A stretch of 64,000 bases of DNA from Halobaculum sp. CBA1158 (GTDB taxonomy: Archaea > Halobacteriota > Halobacteria > Halobacteriales > Haloferacaceae): the NCBI RefSeq assembly GCF_021431925.1, contig NZ_CP090371.1, forward strand, positions 744,001 to 808,000, in the 5' to 3' direction. The position numbers were made by a program, and so were the translations under genes. Position 1 is the first letter of the stretch. The number at the start of each line of letters is the position of its first letter. This document shows positions 34,920-44,355 of this stretch, piece by piece. The notes beneath the pieces are model-generated. The model saw only the letters and a list, made by a program, of their open reading frames with translations, was not told where the DNA came from and made no database searches.

Positions 34920-36617
34920 ATGGTCGAACTCGTGAGTAGCGCGTCGTTCTACTGGTACGTGCTGGCGTACGTCGTCGCGGTGGCCGGCTGTGCGGTCGCG
35001 CTCCGGCGCGCGGCGGCGGTCGACGACGAGGAAACGCGCGTGGGGCTCGTCGGACTGCTGGTCGCGAGCGGCGGGTGGGCGGCCGCACAGCTCGCCTACC
35101 TGCTCGCGCCGGCCGGGCCCCTCCAGTACCTGTTGTATCTGACGGGCCTGATCGTCGGGCTGAGCACCATCGGCGGCTGGCTGTACTTCTGTTCGGCCTA
35201 CACCGGGCGGTCGTTCCACCGGAACCCGACGTATCGACGGCTCGCCGTCGCCGTCTTCGTCGCCATCGTGGCCGTCAAGGTGACCAACCCGATCCACGGG
35301 CTGTACTTCAGCGCCGAGCCAGTCTCGACGCCGTTCGCCCACCTCGCGATCCGGCCTGGGTTGGCCCACTGGGTCGTCACGGGGCTGTCGTACTCGCTGG
35401 TCACGATCGGCTTCTTCATGCTGTTCGACCAGTTCCTGGAGGCGGAGTTCGACACGCGCCCGCTGGCGGCGCTGGTGGGCGTGACCGCCCTCCCGGTCGT
35501 GTTCGATATCGTCGAGATGACCTCTCCGCTGGTGCCGGACCTGAGCCTCGAACCCGTCGGGGTCGCCGCGTTCGCCGTCGGGACGCTGTTCGTCTTCGAG
35601 GACCGCTTCCTGTCGGTTCAGCTGTCCGACGGCGTCGACGACCCGCTGATCTACCTCGACGAGAGCGACCGAGTCCGGGAGACGAACGATCGCGCTCGCG
35701 ACCGGTTCCCGGAGCTTCGGGGGGCTCGAGGCGAGCGACTGGACGCGGTGGTGCCCGCGCTCGCGTCGGCGCTGTCCGACGAGGAGGGAGTGATCGAACA
35801 CCGCGGAGGCGACGGACTCCGTTATTACCTCGTGTCCACGACGGAGTTCGTCCGCTCGCGCGGTTCGATCGGGAAGCTGGTGATGGCGAGCGACGTGACC
35901 GAAAGCGAGCGTCGACGCCGCGAGCTGGAGCGACAGAACGAACAGCTCGAGTCGCTGGCGGCGGCGATGCGCCACGAGCTGTTGAACACCCTCCAGATCG
36001 TCGCCGGGCGAGTCGATCTCGCCGGCTCGGAGCTCGAGTCGGGCGACGTGAGTTCGGCCCGGGAGTCGCTGCGGACCGCCTCGGGGAGCGCACAGCGGAT
36101 GCGCGACCTCGTCGAGGACTTCGCCGACGTCGCCCGTCAGGGTCGGACCGTCGAGGCGACCGAGTCAGTCCGGCTCGAGGAGGCCGTCGATGAGGCGTGG
36201 GCGGAAGTCGACACGGAGGGCGTCGAGCTCGTCTGCGAGGCCGACTGCGGGATCGAGGCCGACGCTGATCGCCTCGAGTCGCTGTTCGCGAGCGCGTTTC
36301 GATTCGGCGTCCACAACGACGCCGATCGGATCACCGTCAGGCCGTGTGAGGACGGCTTCTCCGTCGCCGGCGACGGCACCGAGTACCCCGAGATGGACCC
36401 GGAGTCGTTCTTCGAGTACGGCGGGGCGGTGCCCGACGCAGAGGCGGGGATCGCGCTGCCGAACGTCCGGACGCTCGCGCGCGTCCACGGGTGGAGCGCC
36501 GACGTCGACCCCGACCACGACGGCGGGGTCCGCGTCGTCGTCTCCGGAGCGTGTACGGGCGACGCCGTCGACGGGGTCGCCGACGGAGCGAGCGCGACGC
36601 CGGCGGCGGGCGGCTGA
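34920..36617 (+). CDS. Membrane sensor histidine kinase (7TM N-terminus, PAS, HisKA) with degenerate ATPase domain
   Basis: 565 aa. Residues 1-225 have about seven hydrophobic helices as in 7TM sensor kinases (7TMR/histidine-kinase N-terminal type). A PAS-like domain spans about 230-330, then a HisKA H-box in AAMRHELLNTLQIVAGRVDL. The ATPase domain is hard to see: the N-box is altered (FRFGVHNDADR), there is a weak G1 VAGDGTEYP, and no typical GxGLGL. It may act as a phosphotransfer or scaffold protein rather than an autokinase. Signal unknown. It converges with gapA. Confidence 0.82.
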   Translation: MVELVSSASFYWYVLAYVVAVAGCAVALRRAAAVDDEETRVGLVGLLVASGGWAAAQLAYLLAPAGPLQYLLYLTGLIVGLSTIGGWLYFCSAYTGRSFHRNPTYRRLAVAVFVAIVAVKVTNPIHGLYFSAEPVSTPFAHLAIRPGLAHWVVTGLSYSLVTIGFFMLFDQFLEAEFDTRPLAALVGVTALPVVFDIVEMTSPLVPDLSLEPVGVAAFAVGTLFVFEDRFLSVQLSDGVDDPLIYLDESDRVRETNDRARDRFPELRGARGERLDAVVPALASALSDEEGVIEHRGGDGLRYYLVSTTEFVRSRGSIGKLVMASDVTESERRRRELERQNEQLESLAAAMRHELLNTLQIVAGRVDLAGSELESGDVSSARESLRTASGSAQRMRDLVEDFADVARQGRTVEATESVRLEEAVDEAWAEVDTEGVELVCEADCGIEADADRLESLFASAFRFGVHNDADRITVRPCEDGFSVAGDGTEYPEMDPESFFEYGGAVPDAEAGIALPNVRTLARVHGWSADVDPDHDGGVRVVVSGACTGDAVDGVADGASATPAAGG

Positions 36618-36629
36618 GCGCGTCCCCCG

Positions 36630-37688
36630 TCAGTACGCGTCGACGTAGGCGGCCACGTCGAGCAGGCGGTTGGAGAAGCCGTACTCGTTGTCGTACCACG
36701 TCAGTACCTTGGCGACCCCCTCGTCGTCGTCGCCGACGACGTTCGTGGACTTGAGGTCGACGTACGAGGAGAACGGCAGACCGACGATGTCGCGGCTGAC
36801 GACCTCGTCGTCGGTGTAGCCGAGCACGCCCGCCAGCGGGCCGGAGTCGGCCGCGGCGCGGAACGCGTCGTTGATCTCGGCGGCCGAGGGCGACGACTCC
36901 AGGTCGACGACCAGTTCGGTGAGCGAGCCGTTCGGGACGGGCACGCGCATCGCCATGCCGTCGAGTTTGCCCTTCAACTGCGGGAGGATCTCTGTGGCCG
37001 CCTGCGCCGCGCCCGTCGAGGTGGGGACGATGTTCTCCGCGGCCGCGCGTCCGCGGCGCGTCTTCGCCTTCGGCCCGTCGACGAGGTTCTGGCTCCCGGT
37101 GTAGGCGTGGACCGTCGTCAGCGTCCCCGAGGCGATGCCGAACTCCTCGTCGAGCACCTTCGCGATCGGGGTGACGGAGTTGGTGGTGCAGGAGGCGTTC
37201 GAGACGACCGACTCGCCCTCGTACTCCGTCTCGTGGTTGACGCCGTACACGAGCTGTTTGACCGGCTCGTCGCCCTTCGGCGGCGCGGAGATGACCGCCA
37301 CGTCCGCGCCGGCCTCGACGTGTCGTCCGGCGTCGCCTCTCGTCCGGAAGACGCCCGTACACTCCAGGGCCACGTCCACGGCGAGGTCGTCCCACGGGAG
37401 GTCGGCGGGGTCCTGCTCGTCGAGCACGGGGACCGCGGTGCCGCCGATCGATAGCTCGCGCGCGTCGGCGTCGTACTCGACGCCCTCGAGCCGCCCCATC
37501 ACCGAGTCGTAAGAGGCGAGATACCGCATCTCCTCGCCGTCCATCACGTCGTTGATGCCGACGAGCTCGATCCGCGGGTCCCCGAGCACCGCCCGGAAGA
37601 CGTTGCGGCCGATCCGACCGAACCCGTTCAGCCCGACTCTGACGGGATCGTCCACGTCGTCTCCCGCGACGAGATACGATTTACTCAT
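36630..37688 (-). CDS. gapA: Glyceraldehyde-3-phosphate dehydrogenase, type I
   Basis: 352 aa. Bacterial-type GAPDH. Seen: VGLNGFGRIGRNVFRAV (NAD-binding), the active-site SNASCTTNSVTPIAKVLD, TVHAYTGSQNLVDGP, KGKLDGMAMRVPVPNGS and the C-terminal WYDNEYGFSNRL. Haloarchaea use type I GAPDH for glycolysis and type II or other forms for gluconeogenesis in some species (known of the group). ATG at 37688 follows an AT-rich ATAATTCGG stretch acting as part of its promoter region. Confidence 0.95.
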   Translation of the reverse strand: MSKSYLVAGDDVDDPVRVGLNGFGRIGRNVFRAVLGDPRIELVGINDVMDGEEMRYLASYDSVMGRLEGVEYDADARELSIGGTAVPVLDEQDPADLPWDDLAVDVALECTGVFRTRGDAGRHVEAGADVAVISAPPKGDEPVKQLVYGVNHETEYEGESVVSNASCTTNSVTPIAKVLDEEFGIASGTLTTVHAYTGSQNLVDGPKAKTRRGRAAAENIVPTSTGAAQAATEILPQLKGKLDGMAMRVPVPNGSLTELVVDLESSPSAAEINDAFRAAADSGPLAGVLGYTDDEVVSRDIVGLPFSSYVDLKSTNVVGDDDEGVAKVLTWYDNEYGFSNRLLDVAAYVDAY

Positions 37689-37931
37689 AACCGAATTATT
37701 GCTGTCCGACGACTTATCGCTTGCGGGTGATCGCCGAGGTGTGCTCGGACCGATGGATCTCGCACTCGCACGCCGGATAGTTCGGAGCAACGCCGTTCGG
37801 AGACCACGGTCGTCGCCGATTCGATTCGGGGGCGTTCCGCGGTCCGTCGCCGGGCCGAGCATCGGCTACCGGCCGACAGCGCGAGCGAGCGACGTACAAA
37901 GGTAAAGTGTCTCTGCCGCGGATACTCCGGC

Positions 37932-38417
37932 ATGAGCGACACGGATATCGACGACGTGGACAAGGCGATCCTGTACGCGTTGCAGGAGGACGCCCGCAAC
38001 ACGTCGTCGGGGGACATCGCAGAGCGAACCGACACCTCCGACAGCACCGTCCGCAAGCGCATCCAGCGCCTCGAATCCGCCGGCGTGATCAAGGGATACA
38101 GCGCCGACGTGGATTACCAGCAGTCGGGCTATCCGCTCCGGATGCTGCTCTACTGCACCGCCTCGATAGCCGAGCGGGGCGACATCGTCTCCGAAATCCT
38201 GCGGATCGACGGCGTCGTGTCGGTCCAAGAGCTGGTCACCGGCGAACAGAACCTCCTCGTCACCGCCGTCGGCGAATCGGACGACGACATCACTCCCGTG
38301 GCACAGGAACTCCTCGACATGGGGCTCACCGTCGCCGACGAGGTCCTGATCCGGAGCCACGAGACCACCCCGTTCGGCGAGTTCGACCCCTCGACACACG
38401 CGGCGAGCGACGGGTAG
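37932..38417 (+). CDS. Lrp/AsnC family transcriptional regulator
   Basis: 161 aa. N-terminal HTH (residues 1-60: DKAILYALQEDARNTSSGD, TDTSDSTVRKRIQRLESAGV) and a C-terminal RAM/ACT-like domain GDIVSEILRIDGVVSVQEL. Archaeal Lrp proteins regulate amino-acid, energy and central carbon metabolism. It lies upstream of dabBA in the same direction and divergent from gapA, so both are candidate targets (inference). TATA-like AAAGGTAAAGT near 37897-37907. Confidence 0.92.
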   Translation: MSDTDIDDVDKAILYALQEDARNTSSGDIAERTDTSDSTVRKRIQRLESAGVIKGYSADVDYQQSGYPLRMLLYCTASIAERGDIVSEILRIDGVVSVQELVTGEQNLLVTAVGESDDDITPVAQELLDMGLTVADEVLIRSHETTPFGEFDPSTHAASDG

Positions 38418-38787
38418 GCGATACCGATCCGTTCTCTCGACCGCGACAGTCGAACGATCCGGTACCGGCGTGCTCGCCCGAGACCGAGTCGGCTACCGGA
38501 GACGAGCGACACCGACACCGGCGAGAACGGATCCGACCCGAGTCGTCGGTCTCGACTCTCCGAAGATACGCCGATCCGCGTCGCCGGCCGCCGCTGCGAC
38601 TCCGCGTCGGGGGATCCCGCCCGCTGAACCTGAAAACATAATGTTCTTTGATACTCTATATTGGAACGATTTGTGAAGATAAGCAAGTTTAATAACCAAA
38701 CCGTTCTCGACTGCGGGTGAGGACGACCAGAACCGGCCCGTCGAACCGGTACCGGCCGACGAGACGGGTCGCGACACGGATCGAACG
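38418..38787. promoter_or_regulatory. Gene-free AT-rich gap upstream of dabBA
   Basis: 370 bases. Contains an AT-rich core (about 38630-38705), a perfect 11-base palindrome AACATAATGTT (38635-38645), a probable TATA box GTTTAATAAC (38687-38696) and about 65 bases of possible leader before the dabB ATG. This is the strongest regulatory-looking gap in the window. Confidence 0.6.
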
Positions 38788-40275
38788 ATGGCAGGACATA
38801 CCTCGAAGAGGACGGTCGGAGCGCTCCCGGACACGACGGCGGAGTCGCCGTTCGTGCCCGTCGCACTAACCTGGCTCGCGTGGGTGCTGTTCGCCGCGAG
38901 CGTCGCCGCCCTCGCGGTCCGAGTCCTGTTCGGTGGCGACTGGGCGATCCCCGGCGTCGTCGCCGTCGACGGACTGACGGTCCTGATGTGGGTGGTCGTC
39001 ACGTTCTTCAGCGGTATCGTCCACAGCTACTCCCGTCGGTACGTGGCGGGTACCGCCCACGAGACGAGGTTCTTCGTCCTCGTGTTCGGCTTCACGGTGA
39101 CCGTGATGGGGCTCGTCGCGGCCGACCACCTCGCCCTGTTCGGGCTCCTGTGGCTGAGTATGGGCCTACTGATGGCGAAGCTCATCGGACTCGCCCGCGG
39201 CTGGAGGCAGGCGCGGGCCGCCGCGAGGGTCGCCCGCAGGCACTTCGCGGCCAGCAGCGGGCTCCTCGCCGTCGCGCTGGCGGCGCTGTGGTGGGAGACC
39301 GGCGCGACGACGGTCTCCGGAATCGCCGCGGCCGCCGACACGCCCGGCGGCTCGGTGTGGCTCGTCGCGGCCGGCGCGCTCGTCCTCGCGGCGATGATCC
39401 AGTCCGCGCTGATCCCGTTCCACACCTGGCTGCTCTCCTCCATGACCGCGCCGACGCCGGCGTCGGCGCTGATGCACGCCGGCTTCGTCAACGCGGGCGG
39501 CATCCTCCTCACCCGGTTCGCTCCGGTCGTCACCGTCGACTCCGCCCTCATGCTCGCGGTGGTCGCCGTCGGCGGGGCCAGCGCGATCGGCGGAAAGCTC
39601 CTGAAGTCCGTTCGGACGGACATCAAGGCCAAGCTGGGCTGTTCGACGGTCGGACAGATGGGATTCATGATCATGCAGGTCGGCCTCGGGTTCTTCGGGG
39701 CCGCGATCACCCATCTCATCCTCCACGGCTTCTACAAGGCCTACCAGTTCCTCAGCTCGGGCGAACGGGTCGAACACACCGCCCCAGATGGAGGGACCGG
39801 AGCCACGATAGGGCGGGTGGCGAGCGTGGGCGGCGTGGTCGTGACGCTCCTGACCGGCCTGGCCGGCGGCGCGCTGTTCGCGGTGCTCACCGGGAAGGGA
39901 CTCCGCGTCGACAGCGGGCTCCTGCTGACGTTCTTCGTGGCGTTCACTACCCTCCACGCCGCCCGGGACGCGGTCCAGCAGACGTCGCTTCCGGCGGCAG
40001 CCCGCTACGCGGCCGTCCCGGTGGCGTTCCTCCCCGCCATCGTCGTCTACGCCGTGGTCTACGAGGGGGTCTCGGCGCTCCTGACCGTCGAGCCGGTGTC
40101 GACCGAGCTGACCGTCCTCCACGTCGTGATCGCCGCCGTCTTCGTCGGCATCTACGTCGGCATCGAGACTGGCGTCCACGAGAACAGCCGGCGTCTCTAC
40201 GTGGCGCTGTTGAACGCCGGCCAGCCGTCCTCGGACACCGTGATGACCGCCACGGAGGAGTACAATGAGTACTGA
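38788..40275 (+). CDS. dabB: Inorganic carbon transporter subunit DabB (proton-channel-like, NuoL/MrpA family)
   Basis: 495 aa with at least a dozen hydrophobic segments. Membrane partner of DabA; known DAB complexes use an ion gradient to drive hydration/trapping of CO2 as bicarbonate. Seen: complex I/Mrp-type features such as GLLWLSMGLLMAKLIGLARG, LIPFHTWLLSSMTAPTPASA and ALMHAGFVNAGGILLTRF (with the conserved Lys/His region) and STVGQMGFMIMQ. It overlaps dabA by 11 bases. The combination with dabA makes the DAB call firmer than family alone. Confidence 0.88.
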   Translation: MAGHTSKRTVGALPDTTAESPFVPVALTWLAWVLFAASVAALAVRVLFGGDWAIPGVVAVDGLTVLMWVVVTFFSGIVHSYSRRYVAGTAHETRFFVLVFGFTVTVMGLVAADHLALFGLLWLSMGLLMAKLIGLARGWRQARAAARVARRHFAASSGLLAVALAALWWETGATTVSGIAAAADTPGGSVWLVAAGALVLAAMIQSALIPFHTWLLSSMTAPTPASALMHAGFVNAGGILLTRFAPVVTVDSALMLAVVAVGGASAIGGKLLKSVRTDIKAKLGCSTVGQMGFMIMQVGLGFFGAAITHLILHGFYKAYQFLSSGERVEHTAPDGGTGATIGRVASVGGVVVTLLTGLAGGALFAVLTGKGLRVDSGLLLTFFVAFTTLHAARDAVQQTSLPAAARYAAVPVAFLPAIVVYAVVYEGVSALLTVEPVSTELTVLHVVIAAVFVGIYVGIETGVHENSRRLYVALLNAGQPSSDTVMTATEEYNEY

Positions 40276-42736
40276 ACCCACCATCCACGACAGGATAGAC
40301 GAGGCGGCCGCCGTCGTCGGGGGGCTCTGGCCGATACACTCGTTCGTGACGGCGAACCCCCTCTCCGGGTTCGAGGACCGGCCGTTCGACGAGGCGGTCG
40401 GACGGGCGGCCGACCTGCTGGGCGGCCGTGGCTACCCGAGCGCCGAGACGTTCCGCGGAGCGATGGAGCACGGTCAGATCGACCCGGAGATACTCGAATC
40501 GAAACTCGCCGAGGCCGGCTACGAGGGCGACCCCGAACTCCTGCTCGATCGCATGGCCGAGGCGGCCGACGCGGACACGCTCGCGGCCGACGGTGATACG
40601 GTCGACGCGGACGAGCACGCGGCCGACGATGACGCCGCCGGCGACGCCCGTACCGCCCGGGACCGCGCCGAGCAGATACTGTGCAAGTGGCTGTCGGCCT
40701 TCCTCGACGAGGGGAGCGCCCACTGGTCGATGCCGAACCGCGAGGCGGGGTTCTACACCGCCTTTCGCGAGGTCGCCCGCCACGACACCGAGATCCCCGA
40801 CGAGGGAGTCGCCGCCGATCTTCCCGAAACGCCGACGGAGGCCATCGAGGCCGCGCTGGAGCCGTATACCGAGGATCGGTGGGTACGGATATTCGAGGAG
40901 CAGTTGGCCGCGCTCCCCGGCTGGACCGGCCTCATCAAACAGCGCGCCGAGGACGAGGGCGCGTGGCAGTCGGCTTGCCCGATCACGCTCGCGGGGTATC
41001 TCGCGGCCCGTCTGGCGTTGCTCGACGCCTTCGGCGTCGACATCGAGCCCTCGACGACCCCCGACGGCGTCGAGGTCGACGCGGGCGACGAACTCGCCGA
41101 GGCGTTCCTGAGCGCGTGGGAGGCGAGCTATCGAACCGAACTCGTCGAGCGCGTCGCCGCCGAGGGCCGGTCGCTCGACCGGCGTGACTCCTCGGGTCGC
41201 CCGGACGCGCAACTGGTGTTCTGTATCGACACCCGGTCGGAGGTCGTTCGCCGTCACATCGAGGCCGCGGGCGACTACGAGACCCACGGCTACGCCGGAT
41301 TCTTCGGGATCCCGATGGAGTACCGGGGCTACGACGCCGACGTGTCGGTCGACGCCTGCCCGCCGATCCTCGAACCGGAGCACCACATCACCGAGGTACC
41401 GACCGACAGGGACACGCAGGCGAGACACGACCGCCTGTCGGGCGTCCGCGAGGTGGTCGACGAGGTCATCGAGACGCTCGAGGCCAACGCCGCCACGGCC
41501 TACGGATACGTCGAGACCGCGGGGAGCGGCTACGGTCTCGCGGTCGCGGCCCGCACGCTCCTCCCCGGTCGCGTCCACGACCTGCTCGACGTCGCCGACG
41601 ACGCCGTGCCGGACGACCACGAGTTCTGTGATCAGATCGTCCGCCACCAGCACGAGTACGCCGGCGACCTCCCGGTGGGCCTGACGACCGAGGAGCGGGT
41701 CGAGTACGCCGCGACCGCCTTCGAACTGATGGGCTGGGAGGAGTTCGGTCGGCTCGTCGTCTTCGCCGGCCACGCCAGCGAGACGGCCAACAACCCCTAC
41801 GACTCGAGTCTGGACTGCGGCGCTTGTGCCGGCAACCCCGGCGGCCCGAACGCCCGCGTCCTCGCGGCCATCTGCAACGACGAGACCGTGCGCGAGCGGC
41901 TCCGCGACCGCGGCATCGACGTGCCCGAGGACACCGTGTTCCTCGCCGGCCAGCACAACACGACCACAGACGAGATCGAACTGTACGACGGTCACGTCCC
42001 CGAGAGCCACGCCGAGGATCTCACGCGGCTCCGCGCCGACCTCGAGACCGCCCGCGCCGACGCGACCGCGGAGCGCGCCGCCGACATGGGCGTCGAGGGC
42101 GCATCGAGCGTCCGCGAGACGGAGCGCCGGGCCGCGGACTGGGCCGAGACCCGTCCGGAGTGGGGACTGGCCGGCAACGCCGCGTTCGTCGTCGGTCCGC
42201 GGGCGCTCACGGCGGACCTCGACCTCGACGGCCGCTCGTTCCTCCACTCGTACGACTGGTCGACCGACCCCGCCGGCGACGCGCTCGAGGCGATCCTGAC
42301 CGGGCCGATGGTCGTCACCCAGTGGATCAACAGCCAGTACTACTTCTCGACGGTCGACAACTCGGTGTACGGGAGCGGGTCGAAGGTGACGCAGAACCCG
42401 GTCGGCAACGTCGGCGTCCACCAGGGCAACGGGGGCGACCTGATGACCGGCCTCCCGCTCCAGTCGCTGATGGCCGCCGACGGCGAACCGTACCACCAGC
42501 CGCTTCGGCTCTCGACGGTCGTCCACGCGCCCGTCGACCGCGTCACCGACGTTCTGGCCGACCACGGAGCGGTGACCGATCTGCTGGACAACGACTGGCT
42601 CTCGCTGACGGTCGTCGACCCGACCCGGGATCACCGCGCGTTCCGCTACGAACGGGACCTGAACTGGACGCCGGCGTCCGAGGTGGGGGAGGTCCGCCCG
42701 TCCACGGCGACCGCCCCGACGGCCGCGGACGACTGA
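40265..42736 (+). CDS. dabA: Inorganic carbon transporter subunit DabA (UPF0753/DUF2309)
   Basis: 823 aa. Cytoplasmic, carbonic-anhydrase-like subunit. Zinc-site candidates: LVFCIDTRSEVVRRH (Cys and Asp) and the HAS...DCGACAGNPGGPNARV segment (His and Cys), matching the known Cys-Asp-His-Cys set. N-terminal GGLWPIHSFVTANPLSGF is family-typical. An Asp/Ala-rich insertion (about residues 100-135) looks haloarchaeal. Starts inside dabB (ATGAGTACTGA), so co-translated. Confidence 0.92.
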   Translation: MSTEPTIHDRIDEAAAVVGGLWPIHSFVTANPLSGFEDRPFDEAVGRAADLLGGRGYPSAETFRGAMEHGQIDPEILESKLAEAGYEGDPELLLDRMAEAADADTLAADGDTVDADEHAADDDAAGDARTARDRAEQILCKWLSAFLDEGSAHWSMPNREAGFYTAFREVARHDTEIPDEGVAADLPETPTEAIEAALEPYTEDRWVRIFEEQLAALPGWTGLIKQRAEDEGAWQSACPITLAGYLAARLALLDAFGVDIEPSTTPDGVEVDAGDELAEAFLSAWEASYRTELVERVAAEGRSLDRRDSSGRPDAQLVFCIDTRSEVVRRHIEAAGDYETHGYAGFFGIPMEYRGYDADVSVDACPPILEPEHHITEVPTDRDTQARHDRLSGVREVVDEVIETLEANAATAYGYVETAGSGYGLAVAARTLLPGRVHDLLDVADDAVPDDHEFCDQIVRHQHEYAGDLPVGLTTEERVEYAATAFELMGWEEFGRLVVFAGHASETANNPYDSSLDCGACAGNPGGPNARVLAAICNDETVRERLRDRGIDVPEDTVFLAGQHNTTTDEIELYDGHVPESHAEDLTRLRADLETARADATAERAADMGVEGASSVRETERRAADWAETRPEWGLAGNAAFVVGPRALTADLDLDGRSFLHSYDWSTDPAGDALEAILTGPMVVTQWINSQYYFSTVDNSVYGSGSKVTQNPVGNVGVHQGNGGDLMTGLPLQSLMAADGEPYHQPLRLSTVVHAPVDRVTDVLADHGAVTDLLDNDWLSLTVVDPTRDHRAFRYERDLNWTPASEVGEVRPSTATAPTAADD

Positions 42737-42765
42737 CCCGACGCGCTCCCCGAGACGGGGAGAAG

Positions 42766-42775
42766 GCTTATTCGG
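42766..42775 (+). promoter_or_regulatory. TATA-like box for hsp20
   Basis: GCTTATTCGG, about 30 bases before ATG 42800. Confidence 0.5.
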
Positions 42776-42799
42776 CACAGCGGCCAAGGCTGGAACAGA

Positions 42800-43177
42800 A
42801 TGCGCGACGACCGTGACGATCCGTTCGGCGACATCTTCGACGAGATCGAGCGGATGATGAACGGGATGAACGGCGCGGGCGGCCCCGCCGACGGCGACGC
42901 GGGGTTCGCCGGCGAGACGCACGTGTCGGTGTACGAGGAGGGCGACACGCTCCGACTCGTCGCCGACCTCCCGGGCGTAGAGAAGGACGGGATCGACCTC
43001 CAGTGCGACGGTACGACGCTCACCATCTCCGCGACCGGCGAACACCGCCGGTTCGACGAGCGCGTCCGCCTCCCGGTCCGCGTCGACGAGCACTCCGCGA
43101 GCGCGTCGTTCAACAACGGCGTCCTCGAGGTGACGTTCGACGCCCTCGAGCCCTCCGCCGATATCGACGTGGAGTAG
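42800..43177 (+). CDS. Hsp20/alpha-crystallin small heat-shock protein
   Basis: 125 aa. An ATP-independent chaperone. An acidic Met-rich N-terminus (residues 1-35) precedes the alpha-crystallin domain ETHVSVYEEGDTLRLVADLP with GVEKDGIDLQ and the ASASFNNGVLEVTFD end, containing the conserved A-x-x-x-N-G-V-L motif. C-terminus ends in SADIDVE, without the usual IxI tail motif. Own leaderless promoter. Confidence 0.93.
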   Translation: MRDDRDDPFGDIFDEIERMMNGMNGAGGPADGDAGFAGETHVSVYEEGDTLRLVADLPGVEKDGIDLQCDGTTLTISATGEHRRFDERVRLPVRVDEHSASASFNNGVLEVTFDALEPSADIDVE

Positions 43178-43287
43178 CCGCGTCGGTCGGCTCCGTTCGG
43201 CTCCGTCCGGTTCCGTTCGGTATCAACCCCGTCGACGCCGGCAGCGTCGCCGCTCATCGCGTCCGCCTCACCGCGCCCGCGACCCGC

Positions 43288-44226
43288 CTACCGAGTCGCC
43301 GTCCGTCGCACCAGCGCGGCGATGTCGGCGTCGAAGCCCTCGCGGTACTTCTCGGCGGCGTCGACCGTCGGCCGGGCGTTCGTCTCCGACACCACCAGCC
43401 GACCGTCCGTCTCCAGCAGGTCCACCCCGAGCAGCGGCGCGTCCAGCGCGGCGGCGGCCGCCTCCGCCAACCGGCGCGCGTCGTCCGCGAGGTCGACGCC
43501 CTCGGCGACCGCGCCGCGGTGGACGTTGTGCTTCCACCGCCCCGCGGCGAGCGCGTCGTCGGGGATACGGCGCTCGACCGCGCCCGCGTACTCGCCGTCG
43601 AGCACCATGACGCGGTAGTCGGTCGCGTCCGGCAGGAACTCCTGGAGCAGGTACGACTTGTCGCCGGTCGCGCGGTAGTCGTGGACCAAGTCGAGGTAGT
43701 CGGTCACCCCGAGCAGGGAGTCGGGGTCGGACGCCTTCGCGACGCCGGTCCCGCGGGTCGTCGAGTTCGGCTTGACGACCAGGGGGTAGCCGATCGCGTC
43801 GGCGGCGGCGAGCACGTCGGCCTCGTCGGCGGGGTTGGAGACGAGGCGCGTCTCCGGCACCGGGAGTCCGGCGTCCGCGAGTCGCGCGAGCGTCCCGGCC
43901 TTGTTGCGCGAGGCGAGCACGGTCTCGCGGCCGTTCACCCACGGCACCCCGAGGCGGGCGTCGACCACCGCGCCCTCCATCAGCCGCGACGGGTACACCC
44001 ACCCGGCGTCGAAGCCGGCGAACTCCCCGGCCGCGTCGCCCGCGCGGTCGCCGTCGGCGGTCGCGTCGGCTCCCTCGCCGTCGGCGACGGTGAGCACGCG
44101 CTCGTCGACGCGCACGTGCTCGACGGCGACGCCGTGGGGCGCGAGGCGTTCACGGAGGCGTTCGAACGTCTCCGCGCGGGTCGTCACCGCGAGGCGAACG
44201 TCGGGGTCGGTCGGCGTGGCGGCCAT
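43288..44226 (-). CDS. RimK-like ATP-grasp ligase
   Basis: 312 aa. Predicted to form an amide/peptide bond using ATP, often glutamate or a carboxylate on a protein or small molecule. Seen: ASRNKAGTLARLADAGLPVP, YPLVVKPNSTTRGTGVAK (ATP-lid with Lys), SYLLQEFLPDATDYRVMVLD, and VDLLETDGRLVVSETNARP near the metal site. An acidic linker (about residues 52-75) is haloarchaeal. Substrate unknown; a glutathione-like or coenzyme F420-type ligase role cannot be excluded. Confidence 0.88.
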   Translation of the reverse strand: MAATPTDPDVRLAVTTRAETFERLRERLAPHGVAVEHVRVDERVLTVADGEGADATADGDRAGDAAGEFAGFDAGWVYPSRLMEGAVVDARLGVPWVNGRETVLASRNKAGTLARLADAGLPVPETRLVSNPADEADVLAAADAIGYPLVVKPNSTTRGTGVAKASDPDSLLGVTDYLDLVHDYRATGDKSYLLQEFLPDATDYRVMVLDGEYAGAVERRIPDDALAAGRWKHNVHRGAVAEGVDLADDARRLAEAAAAALDAPLLGVDLLETDGRLVVSETNARPTVDAAEKYREGFDADIAALVRRTATR

Positions 44227-44355
44227 CGGTCTACCGGCCCGAGGGGGCCCCGGGAGTTAGCGGTTCGGCTCCCGGTCGGCGGCGACCGCGTCACGCCCCC
44301 GCACGCGCGACCGGGGAAACGAGGCTTCTTACGGCCCGAGACGGTACGCCGGGGC

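Noticed and set aside
39947-43093. 1048-aa minus-strand open frame opposite dabBA
   Set aside because: Antisense shadow of dabA and dabB, which have clear domains and zinc ligands.
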